A DNA stretch of 64,000 nucleotides from positions 1 to 64,000 of the forward strand of contig JADDMT010000035.1 of assembly GCA_021401465.1 (NCBI GenBank), read 5' to 3'. Positions 11,136 through 22,322 of the stretch are shown in pieces. Within the stretch, counting starts at the first letter, position 1. Each line of letters begins with the position of its first letter. Made by a program: the position numbers and the translations under genes. The notes under the pieces are model-generated. The model was not told where the DNA came from. It saw only the letters and a list, made by a program, of their open reading frames with translations, and ran no database searches. The DNA is from Teratosphaeria epicoccoides (Eukaryota > Ascomycota > Dothideomycetes > Mycosphaerellales > Teratosphaeriaceae).

Positions 11136-12695
11136 TCACATGCCACTGCTGCCTAGCCCTATCCAATGACCCTGCCAAAGGAAGAAGCCCGATGGCCTGA
11201 AGGTCTTAGAGCAGATTGCCCTGTTACAGCTTCGGGAAGTGCATGTGATCCCCCGGCTGGACCTCGAGTGCACCACGCGCTAGGCTCTTCCCCACCAGGT
11301 GGCCGTGAACGCGCAAGTCGCCTACACAAATACAATTCAATAGCTGGAATCTCCCGGCAGGATCGTGTCAAGGTAAGTCTATGCAAGGGGCGGACGTGGT
11401 GCATATGGACAGGTTGGCGTAGGCAGAAAAGCAGGGGACGCAGAGGTCCGACCGAGCGTCAAGCAACAACGCCAAGAGAAGATGATCCGCTGAGCTAGTC
11501 ACAACAACCTTGCCCGGCTTTGGGGAAACATGAAGACGCGCTTTCACAACCACCGATCCACCTTTACCGTGCGTGCGAAGTACATTAACCTGGTCGCATA
11601 CATCTGGCGACTCGATCGATGTTAGTCCCAAGCATCCACATGGTCGTCTTCGCTGCTATCCACTCGGGCCATTCCTTCTTTACCGAACGTCTTTTGGGAA
11701 CGGCAGCCTGTGTCTAGCAGGTACCGCCTTACGGAGCTGCTCTCTTGGTCGATCGACCTCGCGTGGGCATTAGCTTATTTCCACCTCACCTTCTCGCCGC
11801 CGGCACATGCAGCATCACGAGCGCGGCGCTCGAGTTTCTCCGCCACCGGATGGTCCATGCATCCCGTGTGGATGTCTGAGTCGTATGTGTCGGCTCTGGT
11901 CCATCTTCTCGCACCCTCTTTCATCCCATTCCAAGAGCGGGTTTGCGTGGGTAAAATAGAGCATGAGATCCTGAAGGCGTTGACATCTCGTTTGATACGT
12001 GACCCAGCCGTTGAGGGATGACGGCCATGTGATGGGAGCATCAATTGCGCGAGGCTCATGTCAAGAAGTGATGACATCTCATTTCACGGTCAAGAGGTTG
12101 ATGGCCATATGGAGCATCAATCATTTGTCGTGGTATGTTGAGTGGTCACTGTCTGCCTCCCCACCATCACAGTCCAGGGCGGCAGAAAGCGTGATCACCT
12201 GCCTCAATGATGGATGCAACCGAACATGTGATCAATGCATTATTGTCCACCGGCTCGTTCAACTGTCTAGATACATGTAGTGGTGGAAGACATTTATTAG
12301 CATAATAATGATACGATCCTTCCTTTTCCGGCTGAAACCGCGGCGTTAATAAGGTACCTACCTAGCTACCTTAAAGCGCCAGGGGAAAGTGAATTTTTGG
12401 TGGCATTTTTTGGCAACCATCGCCGGTTTCTTCAACCGCAAGTCTCTGTCAACCTACCTACCTTCAAAATCGCACTCGCGATAGAGTGTCCTCCTTGTTC
12501 TTACTGTCATTGTTGCCACCCCGATACCTCAGAGCATATGATAGATACCTTGTGCCTTTGCACCCGCGACGCTAGAGGGTTTGCCGTTGGGCTCGAGCTA
12601 AGTTCGAGGACCTCGACGCGACCATTCCACGGTCTGGACAACACTTATCGAGGTAAGCCCTGGTCGCGGTGTTGCAGTGCCACAAGTTGGCGAAC
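11136..12695. other. Divergent intergenic region YTA7/AGC1
   Basis: 1.56 kb holding the 5' flanks of YTA7 (minus) and AGC1 (plus). TACC-type motifs cluster at 12353-12374 and 12450-12466 (ACCTACCTA and CCTACCTACC). A near-repeat, ATGGCCAT followed by GAGCATCAAT, occurs near 12023-12046 and 12102-12122. A minus-strand frame at 11368-11631 (87 codons) looks mildly protein-like but has no support. No gene is called. Confidence 0.5.
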
Positions 12696-14969
12696 ATGGC
12701 GTCGGTGACGGAAGTCGCGAAGGAGAAACTGGTGGAGGCCAAGGAATCAGTGAAGGAGAGCTTTCTGGGCGTCGAGGGCGAGAATGCGAACGCATCCAGT
12801 CAAATAAGAGCAGAGTTCCTGAATCACGCAAAAGAGGACGAGCATGGAGAGAAGTATCTAGATGAAGTCGGCTTCGTGGACGCGATTGCGCCGGTGGGCG
12901 AGGACTACCACAAGATCGCGAGGTAAGAAGAGCTGTGCAGATAACCCGTGGGCGCATATAGATGCTGATCGGGACGCAGATATCACTATGGCCTGCTCTT
13001 CGATGTGGCCGACCGCAGCAGGAAGGGGCGCGTCACTCTCTCGGATTGGGCAGTATTCATGAATCTCCTGGGCAAGCCAGATGCCGAGTATGAGATCGCG
13101 TTCCGGCTGTTCGCAGATCAGGTATGGCGAGCGGCGTGAATTCGCTTGACGCTTCGCTGATAATCGCAGAATACCGGCGTTGTCGACTTCAATTCGTTCA
13201 AGGAAGTTTACGCGCGCAACAAAACCAGCGACACCATCCCCTTCAACTGGGACAGCGATTGGGCGACACTCTACCTCGGCGGTAAGAAGCACAGACACTC
13301 CATGACATATCCACAGTTCGCCCAAATGTTGAGGGGACTGCAGGGCGAGCGTGTTAGGCAAGCGTTCCTGCATTTCGACAGCAATGGCGACGGCTACATC
13401 GACCCAGAGGATTTCCAGAGAATCATCCAGCAAACCGCAGCGCACAAGCTCTCGGACTACCTACTCACCAACCTGCCGACACTATGTAATATATCACCTG
13501 GGTCAAAGATCAGCTATGCGAACGTGAGGGCATTCCAGAACGTCATTAGGGAGATGGATCTGGTCGAGCTCATCCTTCGCAACGCGATTCGCAAGTCAAG
13601 CGATGGCAAGATTACCCGTGTTGAGTTTCTGAACGAGGCAGCTCGTATCACACGGTTCTCTCTGTTCACGCCAATGGAAGCCGACATTCTCTTCCACTTC
13701 GCATCCCTGGATCAACCTTCGGGTCGTCTCGGCATCAACGACTTTGCGCGTGTGCTCGACGCCAGCTGGCACTCCGCCGCGGGAGGATTCCACGACAGCC
13801 GTGGTGTCAGCATCGCAGAGAAGACTGTTGCCAATTCGAAAACATTTCTTCACGATGTTCTAGTGTCGGCACACCACTTCGCCCTGGGCTCCGTAGCTGG
13901 CGCCTTTGGCGCATTCATGGTCTACCCCATCGATCTGGTCAAGACTCGTATGCAGAATCAGCGGTCCGGTAGGGTCGGTCAAATGATGTACAAGAACAGC
14001 GTCGACTGCTTTCAGAAGGTCGTCAAGAATGAGGGCTTCCGTGGGCTGTACTCCGGTGTGCTCCCTCAGCTCGTCGGTGTGGCGCCGGAGAAGGCCATTA
14101 AGCTCACAGTCAACGACCTCGTGAGAGGCAAGTTTACCGACATCAAGACGGGCGACATCCCACTTTCTGCTGAAATCTTGGCTGGTGCGTCGGCTGGCAC
14201 ATGCCAAGTCATGTTCACCAATCCTCTGGAAATCGTCAAGATCCGTCTGCAGGTGCAAGGAGAAGCCATCAAGGCCGCAGCAAGGGAAGGCGAGGAGATT
14301 ACGAAGCGATCCGCAATGTGGATTGTGCGGCATCTTGGTCTCAAGGGTCTATACAAAGGCGCGTCTGCATGTATCTTGAGAGATGCGCCATTCTCCGCCA
14401 TCTACTTCCCAACCTACGCTCACTTGAAGAGGGACTACTTTGGCGAAAGCCAGACGAAGAAGCTCGGCATACTGCAGCTCCTGACAGCAGGCGCCATTGC
14501 TGGCATGCCTGCCGCATACCTTACCACGCCCTGCGACGTCATCAAGACGCGCCTTCAGGTTGAGGCTCGGAAAGGCGACACGTCTTACAATGGATTGCGT
14601 GACGCGGCACAGAAAGTATTCAAAGAAGAAGGGTTCCGTGCGTTCTTCAAGGGTGGTCTGGCGCGTGTGCTGAGATCGTCACCCCAATTCGGCTTCACTC
14701 TCGCCGGCTACGAAGTCCTGCAGGGCCTGTTGCCATTGCCTGGCGAAGACCACGGGGACAAAGGACCGAGCCTGAGAGGTAATCTCGAGCCCGTCATTGG
14801 TCTGCAGGAGGCACAAGCGCCACTGCCGTACCTCCGTAGTAGGAACGCGCTCAAGATCATCCTGGACTTGGATCTCGGGTTTGGACGTACAAAATCGCAG
14901 CATCTTGCCAAATCTGGCTCTTGGTTGGGCCTGAACAGTGCTGCAGCGAGTCCGGAGTCGAAGGAGTAG
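12696..14969 (+). CDS. AGC1: Mitochondrial calcium-regulated aspartate/glutamate carrier
   Basis: 722 aa from exons 12696-12922, 12980-13121 and 13170-14969 (introns 57 and 48 bp, GTAAGA and GTATGG donors). The N-terminal half is an EF-hand domain facing the intermembrane space; one canonical loop, DSNGDGYIDPED, starts at residue 193. The C-terminal half is a mitochondrial carrier domain with three repeats, each with its signature: PIDLVKTRM (from residue 376), PLEIVKIRL and PCDVIKTRL. EF hands plus carrier define the aralar/citrin group, which exchanges matrix aspartate for cytosolic glutamate in the malate-aspartate shuttle. A disordered tail of about 90 residues follows the carrier. The ATG at 12696 is the first in frame; the frame also stays open upstream, but only from a GTG. 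Confidence 0.95.
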
Positions 14970-15451
14970 GACTCGACGGTAGAGACGAAGCAGCTGAGCA
15001 GGGCAGGATAACATGCAAGAGCGGATGGGGGCGGTGATGATGGGTGACCTGAGATACACGGCCGGCGTGTTGCATTTTGGAATGATGAGGACGCGAGTGA
15101 GTGCCATCACTGAGCATCGAACAGCGTTCCAGGCGTTGCGGAGTGCAAATTCCATCGTGGCACTGCCATGAGGCAGTGTATGTGCTCTTTGGCGACATAT
15201 CCCATGACTAGCGCATAGAGCTAGAACCTGTATATCAAGGGATAAGTGTCGATTGCTCTTGATTCACATCTCCGTTGCGTTCCTTCGTACACTAGACCAC
15301 TGTATGCTGACACATTCTCCACGACCGCACGTGATAGCGCGTACATGTAGCGGTGCTGCCGGCGCACCTTCCTATCTGGGCCCACTCGAGCGGCCTTGGA
15401 ATAAGATCCGCGTCTACATCAACTCGCATCAATAATGGAAATGTCGTACTC
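14970..15451. other. Intergenic AGC1/ISM1, same orientation
   Basis: 482 bp containing the AGC1 3' UTR and the promoter of the Ile-tRNA synthetase gene. The synthetase frame stays open to 15353, but only from a GTG. No separate gene is seen. Confidence 0.5.
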
Positions 15452-18400
15452 ATGCTCTGGCCATCGAGACGTCTGCGCGCTGCCGCAACGAACTGGTCTC
15501 ACACCCTCAAACTCCCTCGATCTGCGTTCCCAGCACGAGCGACGGCAGAGGAGCTCGCCGAATACCGAAAAAGATGTTCCGATGACCTGTATGCGTGGCA
15601 GCGGCAGAGGACGGGGAAAGCGTTCGTCTTGCACGATGGGCCGCCATATGCCAATGGTGCAGTACACGCGGGACATGCGCTGAATAAGATCTTGAAAGAT
15701 TTGATTCTGCGGTGGGAGTTGGCGAGAGGAAAGAAAGTGCACTATAGACCAGGCTGGGACTGTCACGGTTTACCGATCGAGCTCAAGGCGCTGCAGGCGG
15801 CTCGGCAAGAGGCACAGGGCGGGACAAAAGTAGCTGCTGGGGCGTTGGAGGATGCGTCGGCACCAGAGAAAGCCGCGGCAGGCACGAACATGAGTGCGCC
15901 TGCCGTGCGAAAGATTGCGCGAGAATTAGCCGAGGCGACTATTGAACGACAGAAGGAGAGCTTCAGAGGCTGGGGCGTCATGGGCGAGTGGGATCAACCG
16001 TACAAGACGCTGGATCCGGCGTTCGAGATCCGGCAGCTGGGTGTCTTCCGGGAAATGGTCAAGAAGGGTCTCATCTCGAGACACAAGCGGCCAGTGTATT
16101 GGTCGCCGTCTTCGCGTTCAGCGCTTGCCGAGGCCGAGCTGGAGTATGATGACAAGCATACCTGCACGGCGGCGTTTGTCAAGTTCCCGTTCGCCGAGCC
16201 CTCGAGTATGGCGCTTCGAGGACCACGAAATGTCAGTGCGCTGATTTGGACAACTACACCTTGGACGCTACCGGCGAACCAAGCAATCGCGGTGAACGAG
16301 GACGTGCGTTATGCGTTGGTCGAGATACAGCATGGCCGCAAAGGGGAAGGAGAGTTGGTCATTGTCGCCAGGGCGCGTTTGGAAAGCACGATGGAGTACC
16401 TGCATAAGGCAAGCAGCTATGCCGTCGTGAGAGAGGACATCTTTGGCCGGGACTTGGTGGGGCTGAGTGTCATCAATGTGTTTCAAGGAATAGATTCGCC
16501 TGTACTGGCTGCAGGGTTTGTAAGCGCATCGTCTGGCACCGGAATCGTGCATCTGGCTCCCGCACACGGCATGGAGGATTATCAGGCATGCCAAGCAGCT
16601 GGTATTAAAGACTTGATTTCACCGGTCGATGATGCAGGCTGTTACACTCCAGAAGTGCTCAATTCTGACCTCAAAACGCACCTGGAAATCGTGAGCACAA
16701 GCGAGCTGGCAGATATGGAGGCGCAGAGCGAAGGTGCCGAAGCTGTGCTTGACATCTTGAGCAGTCCATATATCAAGACAAAGGCGCCTCTTCTGTTTGC
16801 GAGCCACCAGTTCACTCATAAGAATCCGATCGATTGGCGCACGAAACAACCAGTAATCGTTCGAGCCACACCGCAATGGTTTGCCGACGTCTCAGCTATT
16901 CAGTACCGAGCGTCAGAATCTCTGGCTGAGGCCAAATTCACGCCCGAAAGCGGCAGAAATCGGCTTCGCGCCTTCATCGATGGCAGAAGTCAGTGGTGTA
17001 TATCTAGGCAGAGGGCGTGGGGCGTGCCAATTCCGGCGCTATACCACAAGACGAATGGCGAAGAGTGTATTACAGACGAGAGTATCGCGCATATTGTCGC
17101 GACTGTCCAGCAGAGAGGCACAGATGCCTGGTTTTCAGACCCGGCGGATGACTGCGCGTGGGTTCATCCTTCACTAGAGGCTAACCAGTGGGTCAGAGGT
17201 CAAGACACTATGGACGTCTGGTTTGATTCGGGTACTACTTGGACATCGCTTGAGGATCAGGGCAGACGTCCGTTGAGCGATGTCTGCGTTGAGGGCACCG
17301 ATCAGCACCGCGGCTGGTTCCAGAGCTCACTCTTGACGCATATAGCTGTTCAGGATCCTGATTCTAAGCCTATCGCACCTTATGGTCAAGTGGTCACGCA
17401 CGGATTCATATTAGATGCGGAGGGAAGGAAGATGAGTAAGAGTCTTGGTAATGTCATTGCGCCTGAGCAGATTGTGGCTGGGAGTTTGCTGCCACCCATG
17501 AAGCCGAAGAAGGATAAGAAAAAGGCCAAAGCAGGCGACGTCATCTCGTCAGATCCCGGCAGGCTGCAGTATGACTCTTTAGGCCCAGATGTTCTGCGAT
17601 TGTGGGTTGCCTCCTCAGACCATACACGAGACGTCTCAATTAGTGTGCAACAGCTGCAGGAAGTGCAGCAGGCTCTGCAAAAGTACCGCGTCACTTTCAG
17701 GTGGCTGCTTGGAGTGCTGGATGATTGGTCGGCGGAGACGTACTCAGGAGATCTCGCGTGGGCAGATCGAGTTGTGCTCTACCGGCTTCAGCAAGTCTCC
17801 GAAGTTGTGCACGCGGCCTATGGCGCGTACGAGTTCCATAGAGGCGTGAAGGAGATTAATACTTTTGTTGCAAATGACTTGAGTGCGTTTTACTTTGAAG
17901 TGGTGAAGGATGGGATATATGCTGGCTCTGAAGCAGTGAGGAGAAGGACTCAATATGTCTTGCTCACTGCTCTGCAAGAGTTGAGCAGAATGCTGGGACC
18001 GGTGTGTCCGCATCTCGTGGAGGAGATGTGGTCCTTCCTCTCTCCAAACGCGGAGTCTGCTTTTGGCATCCACCCGCTCAAGACAGTGCTGTCACAGCCA
18101 TACAGCTTTGTTTCGGACTCTGAGCAGGCCAAAGAGCTAGAGGGCACACTTGGAGCCTTCCGGGACCTGAGCGCCGCGGTCAAGGTCGCGCAGGAAGAAG
18201 CACGCACTGTAGGCTGCTTGCGCAGCGGACTCGCTTGCAAGGTCCTTCTGTCAGTCCGCGACGACAAATGGTCGTGGTACAATACTGTTGACCTGGCGGA
18301 TCTGTTGGTGGTCAGCCAGGTGGAGCTTGTCCGGGCCCGAGATCCTGATGGATTCGCGAGGTCGTACAATTGGCATTACAAGCAGGCGGTCGGGGACTAC

Positions 18401-18511
18401 ATGGTGGTCTATGTGGTGCCGCCAGACGCGGAGAAATGCCTTCGGTGCTGGAAGTATACCGCAGAGCGTGGAGAAGAGTTGTGTGGGAGATGCCAGGAAG
18501 TTGTACGATAG
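15452..18511 (+). CDS. ISM1: Mitochondrial isoleucyl-tRNA synthetase
   Basis: Intronless 1019-residue class I synthetase that charges mitochondrial tRNA-Ile. The first in-frame ATG (15452) starts an Arg-rich, acid-poor leader (MLWPSRRLRAAATNW) typical of matrix targeting. The HIGH motif is HAGH at residues 72-75 within PYANGAVHAGHALNK. The editing domain follows, then KMSKS at residues 660-664. The C-terminus carries a four-Cys zinc finger (C996, C999, C1011, C1014, pattern CxxC...CxxC), found in bacterial and mitochondrial IleRS but not in the cytosolic eukaryotic type. This separates it from cytosolic Ils1 and from ValRS/LeuRS. It sits directly after the mitochondrial carrier AGC1, but nothing suggests co-regulation. 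Confidence 0.96.
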   Translation: MLWPSRRLRAAATNWSHTLKLPRSAFPARATAEELAEYRKRCSDDLYAWQRQRTGKAFVLHDGPPYANGAVHAGHALNKILKDLILRWELARGKKVHYRPGWDCHGLPIELKALQAARQEAQGGTKVAAGALEDASAPEKAAAGTNMSAPAVRKIARELAEATIERQKESFRGWGVMGEWDQPYKTLDPAFEIRQLGVFREMVKKGLISRHKRPVYWSPSSRSALAEAELEYDDKHTCTAAFVKFPFAEPSSMALRGPRNVSALIWTTTPWTLPANQAIAVNEDVRYALVEIQHGRKGEGELVIVARARLESTMEYLHKASSYAVVREDIFGRDLVGLSVINVFQGIDSPVLAAGFVSASSGTGIVHLAPAHGMEDYQACQAAGIKDLISPVDDAGCYTPEVLNSDLKTHLEIVSTSELADMEAQSEGAEAVLDILSSPYIKTKAPLLFASHQFTHKNPIDWRTKQPVIVRATPQWFADVSAIQYRASESLAEAKFTPESGRNRLRAFIDGRSQWCISRQRAWGVPIPALYHKTNGEECITDESIAHIVATVQQRGTDAWFSDPADDCAWVHPSLEANQWVRGQDTMDVWFDSGTTWTSLEDQGRRPLSDVCVEGTDQHRGWFQSSLLTHIAVQDPDSKPIAPYGQVVTHGFILDAEGRKMSKSLGNVIAPEQIVAGSLLPPMKPKKDKKKAKAGDVISSDPGRLQYDSLGPDVLRLWVASSDHTRDVSISVQQLQEVQQALQKYRVTFRWLLGVLDDWSAETYSGDLAWADRVVLYRLQQVSEVVHAAYGAYEFHRGVKEINTFVANDLSAFYFEVVKDGIYAGSEAVRRRTQYVLLTALQELSRMLGPVCPHLVEEMWSFLSPNAESAFGIHPLKTVLSQPYSFVSDSEQAKELEGTLGAFRDLSAAVKVAQEEARTVGCLRSGLACKVLLSVRDDKWSWYNTVDLADLLVVSQVELVRARDPDGFARSYNWHYKQAVGDYMVVYVVPPDAEKCLRCWKYTAERGEELCGRCQEVVR

Positions 18512-18665
18512 CGCACGTGAGTGCTCGCCTACGCCCATGGCTGGAATGGCGCAGTGTATCGTCTCTATCATCTACCAGAAGCTTGCTAATCATCCCACGA
18601 CTTCAAGTTGCTTATGTGGCTGCCGCAGATTTGATCGAAGACCATGTTTGGAGTCACACTCCGTG

Positions 18666-19669
18666 CTAAGCAGGATCTTTGAAGCTGTTAACGATCCTCT
18701 GAACCACATGATCCAAAGGTACATCTCTCAGGCCCAACTTCTCCATGGCGAAATTCTCTTGAGTTGTCCAATTTGCATCCATCGTGCCGAGATACCACAC
18801 TAACTCCTCATGAGCGCCCAGGTCACCAGCATCAGCTTTCGCCTTCTGCTCGCGCTTGAACTTCTCGGAGTCAATACTGGTGATCTCCCAGGTGCTTCCC
18901 GTGGCTCGCTGGTAAGCATCGATGATCTCATTCTGTGTTGCCAGGAAGCTTTGTACGTACAGCATCTGGTCCGCTGTTGTGTCGGGCTGCCTCAGCACAG
19001 CCACGGTCGCCTCTGCTATCCTCGCGAGCGTGCTGAATGAGCATGCAGTGTTGCCGTCGTCCAGGATGTCGGCACGCTGCTCGTTGATGAAAATGTGCAA
19101 GAACTCGGGGCGCCAGTCGAAGAAATGGCCGCAGACTAGCGAGGTCCATGTAAAGGACGGATGGGTGGCGGAGAGCTCTTGAAGATATTCGCGCACTATG
19201 GTCTTGTTTTTGTAGAGCGGGACCAGTTCTTGAGTCAAGGGACTGCTGCTGTCGCAGGAGCCAAAGTCGGCGGGCATCATGCGTCTGACGCCGCATTGGA
19301 TGCAGGCATCTGCTATGCGCTTCTGCACATCGACCTGTTGGTTGCCTGTGGATGCTATCAGCGACCAAGTCTTTGGCTTTCATGAGCATTGTTTGGCTCG
19401 AGGCTCGTGAAAAGTCCCGAGCTTCTGCTTATCATACCTCTGATCGACACGACCACGGCGTCCTGTCCTTCCAGCGCCTTTGCTACGCTTGCCGTGTCGA
19501 AGTTGTCGTCCACCCTAATAATTTTGACTGTCGCAGGGTAGTGGTCAATGGACGTGGATGACGCTCTTTTCAGGACGGTGATATGGAAGCCGCCTTCAGC
19601 GAGAGCGTGCAGGATCTCTGGCCCGAGATTGCCATGGGCGCCCACCAATGCAACATTCTCAATCGCCAT
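18666..19669 (-). CDS. NmrA-like / isoflavone reductase-like NAD(P)-binding protein
   Basis: 303 aa from exons 19669-19438 and 19345-18666. The 92-bp intron (GTATGA to CACAG) joins SIRG to NQQVDVQKRIADAC. The N-terminal Rossmann motif is GAHGNLG at residues 10-16, followed by the short-chain pattern of the NmrA/PCBER family: CGVRRMMPADFGS (PADFG at 102-106), then the lysine-bearing LYKNKTIVREYL. Members are NAD(P)H-dependent reductases or redox-sensing regulators; this sequence does not decide which. The 3' end faces the ISM1 stop 154 bp away (convergent). The 5' end faces a histidine acid phosphatase gene across a 639-bp shared promoter. Aromatic or secondary metabolite reduction is plausible but unproven. 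Confidence 0.85.
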
Positions 19670-20308
19670 GTTTGATATTTTGGTATTGAAATTGGCGACT
19701 TGATGCCTGACTGTTGTCCCGAGCTCTACAAGGAGATTACCACTACTCAGGGCCTCGGCATACGCAAGCAGCAGTCTGACGGCTCATCTACCTTGTATAC
19801 ATGCACGAGGCAAGCTGGCAAGCCGGTGTCTGTGCTTGTGTTCTTTCTCTGCGACTTGGTTTTGAGCCGCAGCTGCTGACACAGTCCGAACTCGGACCGG
19901 CATCGACTACTGTGAGCAGTCTGTCAACTGCATCAACGCACGATCAATCGCATCAACATATAGTCAATCATTTGAATGACTAGTCACTCGTGTCTGCAAG
20001 CCGTCAACCGCATCGACGAGCCAACCAGTTGATTGACTGACAACATTTGATGAATGAAATTACTGGTGGATGTAATCGGCTCGCCCCAGCGTTTCAACAA
20101 GCTGACTCATGTCCCCACGGGGCACTAGAGTTTCCTTCTTGCATGATGACCTTGACACGTGCTGTTACCATCACAAGATATTCGGCCCGCGACTGTGTTG
20201 AGATAGTCAACAAGCTCTGCCCCCAGTTTGTGGCGGACACTGTCCTCAGGACGAACCGGTGGTTCCGCGCAGGTATGCCACAACGCCTAATGCATGTGAG
20301 GACGGGCG
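19670..20308. promoter_or_regulatory. Shared divergent promoter with three imperfect 14-bp repeats
   Basis: The 639 bp between the two start codons holds three copies of TCAAYYGCATCRAC at 19924-19937, 19944-19957 and 20004-20017 (one or two mismatches between copies). The spacing is 20 and 60 bp. They lie 290-390 bp upstream of the phosphatase ATG and 255-350 bp from the reductase ATG. They could be transcription factor sites; this is inference from repetition and position. Confidence 0.4.
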
Positions 20309-22029
20309 ATGGTGAAGTTTGAACATGTTGGATCGCTGCTTGGGGTCCACCAGCACCCATACAAGTATGAACTGCTGCGCCGCCGCAACGATGGCCTTCT
20401 CGAAGGATCATCGTCATCCACGCGAAATCTCATCATCATGGCGGCGGTGGCATTGCTCGGATTGGGCGGCATTGTGGCTTCTATGTACGTTCACACGAAC
20501 CATGACACAACCCCAAACACTGACGGTCTGTCTAGCGCCTCTGCTGCGTCTACATCCACTTGGATGTGGTCCGAGAGCTGGTCAAGTCCCCATTCAGATC
20601 CTTGTGACACCGTAGAGCATGGATATCAGTGCAACAAAAACATCAGCCACTTTTGGGGTAAGCAGTTCACTCCATCAAGCGCGATTTCGGCGACGTCCTG
20701 ACGTGAACAAGGACAGTACAGCCCTTACTTTAGTGTGCCGTCGGACATCTCGGACGAAATTCCTCATGGGTGCAGTGTGACTTTCGCCCAGATACTGTCT
20801 CGCCATGGAGCTCGTGATCCCACCGCGTCCAAGACAGCTTCATACAATTCGACGATTGTGACATTGCAAGCTCGTGTCGATAACTTTACCGGTCCTTATG
20901 CCTTCTTGACTGACTACGAGTACACTTTGGGCGCGGACCAGCTCACCCCTTTCGGCGAGCAGGAGATGGTCAACTCTGGCATCAAGTATTACAAGCGCTA
21001 CGAGGAGCTTGCAAGCCATCTCAACCCATTTGTGCGGAGCTCAGGGGAGGCCCGTGTCGTTGGGTCTGCCAAAAGTTTCACTCAGGGCTTTCACGAGGCC
21101 AAGCTTGCAGACTGGCGTAGCAGACACCAGGATTCCGCCTATCCTTACTCGATTCTGGTCATACCGGAGACTGATGGCGAGAACAACACTTTAAACCACG
21201 ACCTTTGCACAGTGTTCGAAGACGGGCCAGACAGCAATATCGCAAGTAATGCTCAATCAATCTGGGCCGATATCTTCGCGTCACCGATTCAAAAACGTCT
21301 CAATGAGGGGATGCCAGGAGCCAACTTGACGGTGGCACAGACAATCTATCTCATGGAACTCTGTCCGTTCAACACCGTGGCCTCGGCCCATGGTACAATT
21401 TCTCCGTTCTGCGATCTGTTCACCGAGGAGGAATGGCATCAGTACAACTACTATGAGACCCTCAACAAGTTTTACGGCTACTCGTACGGGAACTCACTTG
21501 GACCTACGCAAGGTGTGGGTTTTGCCAACGAGTTGATTGCTCGCCTGACAAATATGCCTGTTCACGAAGGTGCCAGCACTAACAGTACGCTAGACCAGGA
21601 CAACAGGACGTTTCCTTTGGATCGGAAGCTGTACGCCGACTTCTCTCATGACAATGACATGACCGCCATCTTTTCGGCGTTGGGACTGTACAATACCACG
21701 ATCCTGCTGCCTAACACGACTGTCGTCCAGGCATACCAAGCCGATGGCTACAGCGCTGCATGGACAGTACCCTTTGCTGCTCGCGCCTACTTCGAGAAGC
21801 TGTCCTGTCACGATCATGATGATGAACTGGTGAGAGTCATCATCAATGATCGCGTGCTGCCGTTGACTCAATGTGGTGGGGACAAGGATGGTTTGTGCAC
21901 TCTCGTGTCTTTCATCTCCAGTCTCGGCTTCGCGAGGTGAGTTGTTAAAGGCAAAATGCCATCAATGCAATGGACTGATCGTCGATAACCTTCAGGAACG
22001 ACGGTCTCTGGAACAGCTGCTTTACCTGA
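20309..22029 (+). CDS. Membrane-anchored histidine acid phosphatase (phytase-like)
   Basis: 535 aa from exons 20309-20657, 20712-21936 and 21996-22029; introns of 54 and 59 bp join HFWG to QYSPYFSV and FAR to NDGLWNSCFT. The catalytic RHGARDP is at residues 147-153 and the proton donor pair HD at 429-430 (DFSHDND). Together these define histidine acid phosphatases, which hydrolyse phosphomonoesters, including phytate in related enzymes, at the surface or outside the cell. Six or more Asn-glycosylation sequons and paired Cys fit secretion. Instead of a cleavable signal there is a basic N-terminal tail of about 40 residues, then one hydrophobic span (LIIMAAVALLGLGGIVASMY), suggesting a type II membrane protein. 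Phosphate-responsive control is common in the family but not shown here. Confidence 0.92.
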
Positions 22030-22322
22030 GGGAGGGCGCCACCAAGTTGTTGCCAACTACTTTGTCACCATCTGTCAGGTCATCACAAGCATCGCTTAAC
22101 AATAAGCGAGCCGAACACTTGATTCCTTTCCGGTGCAAAGGAGCACTGATCTCATCCGCCAGACTAACTAACTAGCCTTACCCCGCATGTAGATGTAGAT
22201 CTATTTGAAGTGCTCGGTATGGCGCAAACATCATTCACTACCTTTTGCTAAACCCATAACTGCTCAACGCCGGACGGAGATTGATTCCACTCTGGTTGTG
22301 AGAATATTAGATAACCGTCAAT

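Noticed and set aside
15353..15451. N-terminal extension of the Ile-tRNA synthetase frame
   Set aside because: It begins with GTG, not ATG. The ATG at 15452 already gives a good mitochondrial leader.
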